The notes below the pieces were generated by a model. The model ran no database searches and had not been told where the DNA came from. It was given only the letters and a program-made list of their open reading frames with translations. Of a stretch of 64,000 nucleotides of DNA, positions 55,901 to 64,000 are shown one piece after another; the first letter of the stretch is position 1; every line of letters begins with the position of its first letter. Origin of the DNA: Sitta carolinensis (taxonomy: Eukaryota; Chordata; Aves; Passeriformes; Sittidae); the NCBI GenBank assembly GCA_032173965.1, contig CM063289.1:26251690-26315689 (forward strand), read 5' to 3'. Made by a program: the position numbers and the translations under genes.

Positions 55901-58900
55901 GGAGCCCGCTCGGGCTGCCGGGCAGCCCCGGTCACATGTAGAACGGCTTTGGGTTGGAGGGGTCTCGAGCGTCGCCGCTGTCCCCCGTGACCGATCGCGC
56001 TGGGTTGTGTTTCCAGGAGTGCGGCAGGCGCAGTGGCTCACCAAGACGAAGCTCGTGGAAGGTTTGCCCGCAGCCGTGCAGGGCATTTTGGATAACCCGG
56101 CTCTTGGGCTCCAGGAGCTCGAGGACAGGGCGAAGCACGTGGTGTCCCACGCACGGCTCTGGGACACCACAGAGGTTGCTCCCAAGAGGGAGAAATACTG
56201 GTGAGTGCTCAGCTGTAGGGAGGTTTTAAACGCTGCAGAGAAAATTCGTATACAGCTCTTCTGTGGGAGGAGGGTCTGCTGTGCAAGACCCTCTTCATCA
56301 GATTGTCAAAAAAAAAAAAAAACAAAAACAAAACAAAAAAAAAAGCAACAACCAAAGCAACAAATAAAACCCAGTTCTGAATATTGACAGTAACACTGAC
56401 ATAAATACTATGCAACATCAAAGCTTCTTTCAGGCCATTGTCTCTGTTTCAACTCAAGATCTACTTCTAGCTGATGCAGAGTATCAATTTTTAAAATAAT
56501 TGTAAGCATTACCTCTGCCAACTTAAAACAGGCCTGGTGTGTGTGATAGCAATCTGCAATCTCTGTTAACTTATTGGGAGTGGTATGCCATTATGTGTTG
56601 TACATACAGTAATTTTACAGCATTTGTGCCCCAGAAGCATCTGCCTGCTATTATGATCTCATTTTTATGTAACTGTTTCTTTTCTTGTTTTACAGCCCTG
56701 TGCTGTTTGAAAACTTGATACATATATGCCGGTTAATGTCTGGGAAGTATCCTTCTCTGAGTAAAAGGATGTTGGCTAGAAACTGCAGGATAGCAGCAAC
56801 CTGGGAAAGAGGTCAGTTGCTGCTGTGGTGGAAGCATTTAGCTCTGTAAGATAAGAGGGGTAGCAAAGCTCCTGGCTTTAAGGCTGAGGACTTTGAGAAA
56901 ATTAAACAATTTCTGGAACCAGGTATTCTTTCTGGTTTAAATAGTGTTGTTGGCATGGGCAGCCTTGGATGATGGCAGGATGCTGTCCCTGAGGAGGTTA
57001 TTAGGTGTTAATCAATACTGACAAGATGGTGGGAGAGGGGAACCAGTGTCTTAGGCTTGATTGTTTATTTTCTTGTGTCCTAAATCAGTGCTGTTGTTTT
57101 ACTAAGGATGTTTAGTTAAGAACTTAGCCCTAGCAATTAACATTGGCATTTTAGAAGAAGAACCTGCAGCTGAGCTACTATTTAAGATGGGTTTGGAGGT
57201 GAGGGGGAGAGAGTGAGCCTTGCAGAACAGACTGGCAAAAGGAAATGTACATCTTTCCCTGATGTTACCTCACCAGTGCTTGACTGCAGCCTGATTTCCC
57301 TCCCCAGAATCCATCCTCCTTCAGGTCCGTGGCCTGAGTGGAATACTCATGAACTCTATGACCCCAATACCACCAGTAGCCTCCAAGGAGGAGATACTGG
57401 CCAGCAAAGAGCACGTTCTGGAGACCTTCTATCCCATTGCACCTACAATCGATCTTCAGGAGGTGAATGTGTACCAAGAGCTCGATGACACAGGTCAGTG
57501 CTAGTGATAAGTAACCGTGTTTGGGATAACTTTTGAGTCCTTGTCCTTCTGGGGGCAACTGGGAGTGTGTGGGAATGAGGGGACAGAGGAATGGGCACAG
57601 GTTTGCAATACATTGTTGCCTGAGCAGGGCTGAGGACAAGAACTTAAACCCCAGCAAACTGCTTGAACAGTTCCTGAAGATAATGGGGAAAACCTTGGCT
57701 GCGTGGTGTCTTCCTGAGCAGTTTCTGACATGAGTCTGTGCCCTTTAGGTTTCAGAGATGGTTATCCCTACTCTCACCCTCACACCCTGTTCTTCCTGGA
57801 GTCTGCCAACGTTCGCACAGACAGGTTCAGACCAGAACAGCTCCGTGCTAAAATGCTGATGTTTGCTTTTGGCAACGCGCTGGCCAAGGCCAAGGCGCTC
57901 CACGGGGTACGTATGGGAGGCTGCTGCTGTGCCTCTCTTCTTCCTCTCCTGCTGCAGCCAGTGCACGGAGGCCTGGAAGCCCCCTCACAGGAAATTTCAC
58001 ATCCAAGCTTCCCAGTCCAGAGGTGAAAACTTCAGAAATCCACTGCTCAGCAATGAGCCTGTTTGTGATGCAGTGGGGTGACATTGGCAGGATCCAGGGA
58101 GTAAGTTCAGCTGTAAAACTCTAACCCATCCCACAACTCAGTATGTAAATTGACACTTCATTGCTGGCTGAAGGAGGAATTTTAATTAAAATAGAAAATC
58201 TACATTCAAAACTTGTTTGACTAGAGTAATTTTCTGGGCAAGGTAACAATATATTTATTAAAATCTTGGCTTTAAACCAACCCAAAGATGCAGAATCAGC
58301 AAGTACTTACACAATTTCTGTTGTAACTAGCTTTTGAAACATTTTCCCCCACATGCCCCTTCTTTTCCTAGAATGATCCCAAGGTTTTGGAACAGCCAAT
58401 AGTGGTGCAGAGCATTGGCACAGATGGACAACTCTTCCAATTCATGGTGTTCCAGTTAAATACGACAGACCTTGTCTCTAATGATGGCATAAAAAATCTA
58501 GTCTGGATTGACTCTGATCAGAACCTGTATGAGAGAGCCCAGTGTGTCCCAGAAGTCAAGAAGAGAGTTGTCACGGTAAGGAAAGCTTGGGAAGTGGTCA
58601 TGGAAATGCTGCCCTTTCACCACAGCTGGGTGTCTGGGAGCTGGCACGGAGCTGCAGCAGGTTTAAACCAGCTGGAGGGACCTGAAGGGGACATTGGCCT
58701 CATTTTTACCTAAGCAGGTGTTTCTGAGGGGCCCAGTTCCTGAGTATTTGTAGTGCTGATATGCAACATGCCAAGCTTAACACGAGCTCCTATGTAGAGA
58801 TACCCCCAGCTGTAATCCACCATCTCATAATGTGCTTGTTTAAAACCAGCCTTGAGGAAGGGAGCACTCACAAGCCTCTCTGGGGAGTAAATAGAGCACA

Positions 58901-59209
58901 GGGCTGCCAATACTGGTTCTACTGGGAGGGCATCTCACTCACAGGCAAAGGGGTTCTGCCCTCTGAGATTGACACCAGTGGAAGTACCCCCACACAAACC
59001 CTTCTGGGGAGGGAGAGGACAATTTGGAAGCTGCCATGCCTGAAAGTCTTATTCAAGCATGTTTAAAGCCGTTGTTTGTCTACATTAATCACTTCACTGC
59101 AAACTGAGCATCCGTGTCTTTTTCTCTGCAGAAGCCCGCTGGAATTTCTGGCTTTCAGCCAGACACATTCAAGAAGTTTCTGGCACTGTATCTGCATGGA
59201 ACTGTGTGA
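55409..59209 (+). CDS. MRPL37: MRPL37, mitochondrial large ribosomal subunit protein mL37
   Basis: Seven exons: 55409-55793, 56017-56200, 56696-56811, 57308-57493, 57749-57906, 58372-58575 and 59132-59209. They sum to 1311 bases, 436 residues plus stop, and all phases match with no frame break. mL37 is a metazoan-specific protein of the mitochondrial 39S subunit. The N-terminus ([20 protein letters not shown]) is basic and hydrophobic without acidic residues, as expected of a mitochondrial presequence. Conserved stretches include [93 protein letters not shown] and the end [13 protein letters not shown]. The start is the first ATG in the expected frame; a second and third in-frame ATG follow within nine codons. 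It is divergent to CYB5RL from a shared island and faces the SSBP3 3' end. Confidence 0.98.
56308..56344 (+). repeat. A-rich simple repeat in MRPL37 intron 2
   Basis: A low-complexity run of A broken by single C residues (AAAAACAAAAC pattern). It is simple sequence, with no recognisable transposon body attached. Confidence 0.9.
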
Positions 59210-59309
59210 AATTCAGCTCAAATGAAAATACTTCACCAACTGTACCTGCTGCTTCTCTTTGCCAGAACCGTCGTATAATTAAAGAAAGGTGGATTAATTT
59301 ACTTTAAAA

Positions 59310-59315
59310 AATAAA
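59310..59315 (+). terminator. MRPL37: MRPL37 polyadenylation signal
   Basis: AATAAA about 100 bases after the stop, followed within 30 bases by a long T run (59339-59349). This gives a very short 3' UTR. Confidence 0.85.
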
Positions 59316-59349
59316 TTATATTGTCACTGAAAGTAAAAATTTTTTTTTT

Positions 59350-62300
59350 AAAACTAAATAGTGCATGAAGAAACTCTTTCATTTTAGGGGCTCGCCTCTG
59401 GATTTGGGTTAGAGAAGTCATCAGATGCATCCTCCTGCACTCTTCCTCCATTGCCTGGGAAGAACATAAGCCAGTCATTATTCCTCTGCGCAGGCTCTGC
59501 TCTCAGTGTGCTTCTGCACAGAGCCAGACTCAAACCTATTCCCGAGGTTGCTTTGAGCCCCTCTGAATGCAGAAGAGACTTACAAAGCTTCAAGGGGAAA
59601 GCCTGAGCCACGAGCCTTTTTCATTCTGCCTGGCTTTGACTTTGTTTTACTCCTGGCTGCTGTGGGATGCGTCGTGCTGCCCTGTGCTTAGTTCCCAAAG
59701 CACTTAATCGGAGGGATTGCTTTGTTGGATCTGTAGAACCGCAGTCCTTTTATCCCCCAATCCTGGATGAAGAGACCTGTGCATTTGGGGAAAGTGGTGT
59801 AGAATGTAGCGGAAACTTTGGTGCCTGTAGCTGGCATTTGCTGCTAAAAATACAAAGGAAGAATTTCTTCCTGCCACACAGAGTTAACTGAGCAGGAAGC
59901 GTATTCTTTTTAACATGGGGGATTAGTGTGGGTTTTGTAAAATGAAAGCTAAATTAGCTGCAGCCAAATGTAGAATGTTTTGCAGTTCTGGTACCCTCCA
60001 GCACATGGGAAGGGAGAGGACAGCCTGCGCTATTTTAAGGTGTGGAAGAGCACATTTCCAAGAAATTCATCTCACTTCAGTGTCTTGTGTCAGAGGCTGG
60101 TCTGTGCTTTGTTATCCCTGGCCATCTGGATGAACACCCCAGTTGTGTGTTCCAGCCCCAGTCCCTCAGGCAGCTCCACCCCGCAGGTTTCGGGAACATT
60201 CACCAGTCACATGGGAGATTCACAATTGCACCCCCTAAACCGGGATGCAGTGGCTGCAAGGCAAATTAACAAATCCCTCCATCGTTAGCAGAAGTGCTTG
60301 AAAGAGAAATGACCTCGTGTTGCATTGCTCTGCATCATCTTAATCCTGCCTGCTCGAGGGATGCCTAATTCCGCTCGGGTCTGTGCTTTGCACCCAGGTG
60401 TTTGGGAGCACATTTTAACGGGGCTGTGCTCTGTGGAGCCTGTCACACGCAGTGGGTGTTTCCTTCTCGGGCTGTTGGCTCTCTGTTGTGTCACACGGAT
60501 CCCCTCGGATCCCCTCGCTCTTCCAGCTTCGGGTCATTACCCGTCCGAGGGAGGAAGTCCTGTAGGGCAGCCAGCTGCCCCATCAGCATTCCTGAGGAGA
60601 GAATTTCCCTGAGGAAGCCTGGTGGGAGAGCAGCTGTGGTGGGGAGGGGTTGTGTAGAGGTGAAACACCTCGTGCTTTTAGTAGATGTGGGAATTTGTGG
60701 GGATGGTCTGTCTGGAAGAGGCAGAGTCCCTTCAGCTGCTTTTACCTCTCAACAAAGACATCTCTGTCAGGGCAGGCAGTTGAAGGGGAGAGGCTGAGGG
60801 AAGCTGGAACCCTGCTGTGTCTGAGTGGAGCTGAGACAAAGCACAAGCACAGGGAGGGATGGAGGAAGGCAGAGCAACGGGAGTTTTGAAAAATAGCTGA
60901 AGCAGGGAGACATGGGATGGTCAGCAGGAAGTCGAGGATTCAGGGGCTGTGTGAGGCTTCAGGAAGCCACTGGAGGGGAGGGGATCATGCTCAAGTGTGT
61001 GAGGCCGTGTCCCTGCTCTGCTGAGGCACAGCCACTTCTCACCTGAGGCTGGGGGAAGCAGTACTTGTGTGTTACTGGAAGGAGCAGCTATTCTCTTGCA
61101 GGGAATGCTCCTCTGAGGGCCGGGAGGGGAGCTTAGGGTGGGGATGAGTGGAGCTCCCAGCTTGGCACGGGTGCTCAGGTCAGCCCTTTGTGGTCCTTGA
61201 CTCAGGCAGCCCCTACCACCTGTCCCTGGTGTCCTGCTTCCCCAGCACTGTGCATGGCTCGGCTCTCCCAGTTCCTCCAGGGTGGCTGCTGGAATCGGCC
61301 CAGCTGAGGGAGGTGGGATGGGGAGCCCAACAATGGGTCCCAAAAGCACCTCTGGGTTGGCATCAATAAGTTATAAAGGCTCGTCAGCAGACGAATGGCG
61401 TTACCTCAGCACGGACCAGGGCCAGGCATTAACTTTTCATGAACGACAGCCAGGGAAGCAGAACATGCAAGAATGGGGTGGCAGGAGCCCGAGATGAGGA
61501 GGCAGAGGAGCCTGCCTGCCCACAGGAGAGCTCTCCACCACTCCACACTCCCTTCCCCTGAACTGCTCCCACTGCAAAATCCAGCTCCACAGGCTGCACA
61601 CATCATGCCAACAAGTACACACCGTGCTCAGCCTGGAGCCCCTGGTTGTTCTGATCCTCCTCCTGCATTTAATTTAATGAAAACTAATGGGGGAGACAAT
61701 TATCCCTGAGGCTGGGCTCAGGAGACGTTTCGAGGAGGGGAACTTGGCAGTTTCATGGTGATATTTAATAATACCAGCCTGTAACCCTTAAGAACCAACA
61801 GGAAGAACTTTTCTATGCCCCACAATAAAATCACAACAGGCAGCAGTGCAGGAGCCTGCTGCTCTGGGCAGCTGAGCAGGGCCTGGGTAGGCAGGGATGG
61901 CCCCAGGGGTCTGTGAGGACAGGATTTCCTCATCAGCCTCAGCCCCTCAGGGACCACAAACCCAAGTGATGGGCAATGCTCACACTCTACTTTCTGCAAA
62001 GCACAGGGGGATGTGATTGCCTGGACCAAAATCCACACTGGGGCACGGCTGCAGGCCCTGCACATGGACATCTGTGGCATTACCCTGGCAGCAAAAGGTG
62101 CAAACAGACCCTGCTCCTCTGCTGATGGGCTGTGTGGGCACGATGGTGGCTCCCAAACCCAGCAGCCATCCAGTGTATCACCCCCTCACCCTCCTGCTCC
62201 AGGAGTATCCACAACCACATGGTGCTCACTGCTGGAATTCCAGCAGATGTGGCTTCGGGTGCCAGGCCCAGGTGGGAGCACTCCCCAGGAGCAGCAGAGT

Positions 62301-63240
62301 TCCAGAATGGCCCACAGCCCACACCTGAACATTCCAAGGAGGGAGAGAGCTCACAGCCAGCCACATCCTGCCCCAACTAGTCAAAGGTAGAGAACAAGTC
62401 TCACAGCAGCTCCCAGGAGCGTTTCAGGCACCTGGCATTTGCACCCACCCATCCAAAGGCCTAAAATTTCCCAGTTTTTTCCCCAGCCTCTGATGCTGCC
62501 CATTGGGGAACCAGGTAGGGTTGCCAGGGTTTCTCCAGCCCCAGTAACTCCTGGAGCTGAGTTTGTTCCTGCAATGGTGCACACGCCCACCCACCACCAC
62601 AGCTCTTGCCCAAGGAGGGGTCACAGACCCCACTGCAAGCTCAGTATTTATATATTTGGGAACAAAACTCGTGTATTCCTCTCCCTTCCTTACCTCCCAG
62701 CTGTGCAGGACTCTGGCAAGGAGAAGTAGCAGCACCCAGCTGTTTGCCCAGGGAGCTGCTGCAGGGCAGACCAGCCTTCATCATCACACTGGCATCCCAA
62801 CTCCTCCTGCCTCTAACGAGCAAAGCCTGGGGAATGGTGTCCCTTTTTAGCCCCTTAAACACCCCGCTCTGCATGCAGCGTGATGGGCTGGTGTGGGGAG
62901 GGCAAGAGCCCCTCCTCAGCCCGGTGCTGACAACACCGACCATTTCCTAGGCTGAAGGTACAAAATGCTTAAAAAAAAAAAAAAAAATCCAAGAAACAAA
63001 GAGGCATCACTAAACCTCACCCAGGTCCTGAACTGCATCCTGAATTGTCCTGAATTCCTCTGGGATTTTGAATTCCCAGGCTCAGTCAGCCCCCCTAAAA
63101 TGCCACTTCAGCTCTGCATTACCTCTGTTCCCACACCCCAAATCTGGGGTTTTGCCCTTGATAAAGGCTGGAAAAAAAACCCCAACTCCTGCCCTGGGTC
63201 TGGCAGCAAACACCAGGAACAAACTGCAGAGCACCAAAAT
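59350..63240. other. Intergenic spacer between MRPL37 and SSBP3
   Basis: About 3.9 kb with no recognisable exon, rRNA, tRNA or transposon. The only plain feature is an A-run at about 62970-62987. Open frames are short and lie antisense to one another. Confidence 0.55.
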
Positions 63241-63258
63241 CAAATGTTTATCTTGATA

Positions 63259-63264
63259 TTTATT
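63259..63264 (-). terminator. SSBP3: Putative SSBP3 polyadenylation signal
   Basis: Minus-strand AATAAA near the boundary between AT-rich UTR-like sequence and the GC-richer spacer. Assignment depends on the SSBP3 call. Confidence 0.45.
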
Positions 63265-63400
63265 ACAGCAGGGGAGGGGGGAGTAGGAGCGGGAACCGTT
63301 TCATTCAAAAAACCATCCCATACCAATGAAGACAATAATTTAGCTATTCATTGTTAAAATACATTAAAACCGGTCCTTTCATTTCCTCACATCAGAACAA

Positions 63401-63409
<9 letters not shown>

Positions 63410-63434
<25 letters not shown>
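63410..63434 (+). repeat. A25 homopolymer
   Basis: Twenty-five uninterrupted A, flanked by further A-rich sequence. In the putative SSBP3 transcript this would be a poly-U tract. Confidence 0.95.
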
Positions 63435-64000
63435 GGAAAAAAACCCCAAAACCCGAACAATATGTAAAGTGGAAAAGGTAAAAATCTGACCCCTTGGGGA
63501 GCCCCTGGGTATGCAATGCAACCAATCTGCATTACTTGGAAAATATTAACCTGACTGTAACTATGAGACTGACACCCTCAGACCCCCCCATCCCACCACC
63601 CCTCCCTCCCTCCTGACTTTCTACAGGTAAAGCAGAATGAAAATGCCTCAGAAAAAGAAGGCAAACATTAAAAAACCCCAAAATTATTCATATTACACAC
63701 TAAAAAAAAAAAAAGCTGTTTTGTCATGTCATGTCTTGCAGTCAGAATAATAAAAACAAGCCAAATGTCCCCCAAAAACATTTCAATGAAGGGGTGCGGA
63801 AAAAAGACATCCCTTTAATAAAACATTATCAACAAATATCGTACACAAACTACAATGTATAATAATTATTTTTTTTTCCCCTCTCGGTAATTTTCGAACC
63901 AGACTACAAGGTAAGAAAAAACACTGAAACAAGATACAATGCTTTCAATAATCCGCACAAAGGTCAAATCCAAGGGAGAGAATATTTTACAGAATATGAT

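Larger units (their letters stand above)
63241..64000 (-). other. SSBP3: Putative distal 3' UTR of SSBP3
   Basis: The base composition changes to AT-rich, CpG-poor sequence with homopolymer runs, open to the window edge. A minus-strand AATAAA lies at 63259-63264. In human, SSBP3 is the next gene after MRPL37 and is transcribed toward it, so its 3' UTR is expected exactly here. No SSBP3 coding exon is in the window, so the name rests on gene order alone. Confidence 0.5.

Noticed and set aside
55009..55941. A 310-codon plus-strand frame over the MRPL37 first exon
   Set aside because: It is in a different frame from the conserved mL37 sequence and is made of low-complexity Gly/Ala/Arg/Pro.

Overview
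The window is avian nuclear DNA. Three things show this: many short exons with GT-AG introns, CpG-island promoters, and CR1 retrotransposon tails (one with the ATTCTATGATTCTA 3' end typical of birds), together with an uninterrupted gene block known from human 1p32.3. The species cannot be read from the sequence. A neoavian bird, perhaps a songbird, is a guess, and in chicken the block would be expected on chromosome 8.

Layout from left to right: 3' half of LRRC42 (+, 607-2221); LDLRAD1 (-, 5165-9289); intergenic DNA with a CR1 tail; TMEM59 (-, 14176-21484) and TCEANC2 (+, 21793-26354), divergent and sharing one CpG-island promoter; a gene-poor stretch (about 27.1-33.9 kb); CDCP2 (-, 33960-40363); a second gene-poor stretch with an orphan CpG-rich patch near 43.3 kb; CYB5RL (-, 45408-53989) and MRPL37 (+, 55409-59209), also divergent from a shared CpG island; a third gap; and at the right edge an AT-rich segment that by position should be the 3' UTR of SSBP3 (-). 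Order and orientation match human throughout. The genes are not an operon and do not form a pathway: they include a nuclear TFIIS-like protein, a mitoribosomal protein, a cytochrome-b5-reductase-like flavoprotein, a late endosome/lysosome membrane protein and two extracellular-domain proteins (LDLa and CUB).

The main anomaly is that five of the seven coding genes need single-base corrections to stay in frame: LRRC42, LDLRAD1, TMEM59, CYB5RL (one each) and CDCP2 (three). TCEANC2 and MRPL37 are perfectly open. Seven indels in about 6.7 kb of coding sequence, several in short homopolymers, look more like residual consensus errors than seven mutations, but this needs reads to settle.

Other points worth attention are a tandemly duplicated promoter module carrying two ACTACA..TCCCAGCAGGC (ZNF143-type) elements plus a TCTCGCGAGA element between TMEM59 and TCEANC2, a GC-AG intron in TCEANC2, a NAGNAG acceptor in TMEM59, an apparent ZP-N module in CDCP2, and the orphan CpG patch. 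I found no new biological system here.
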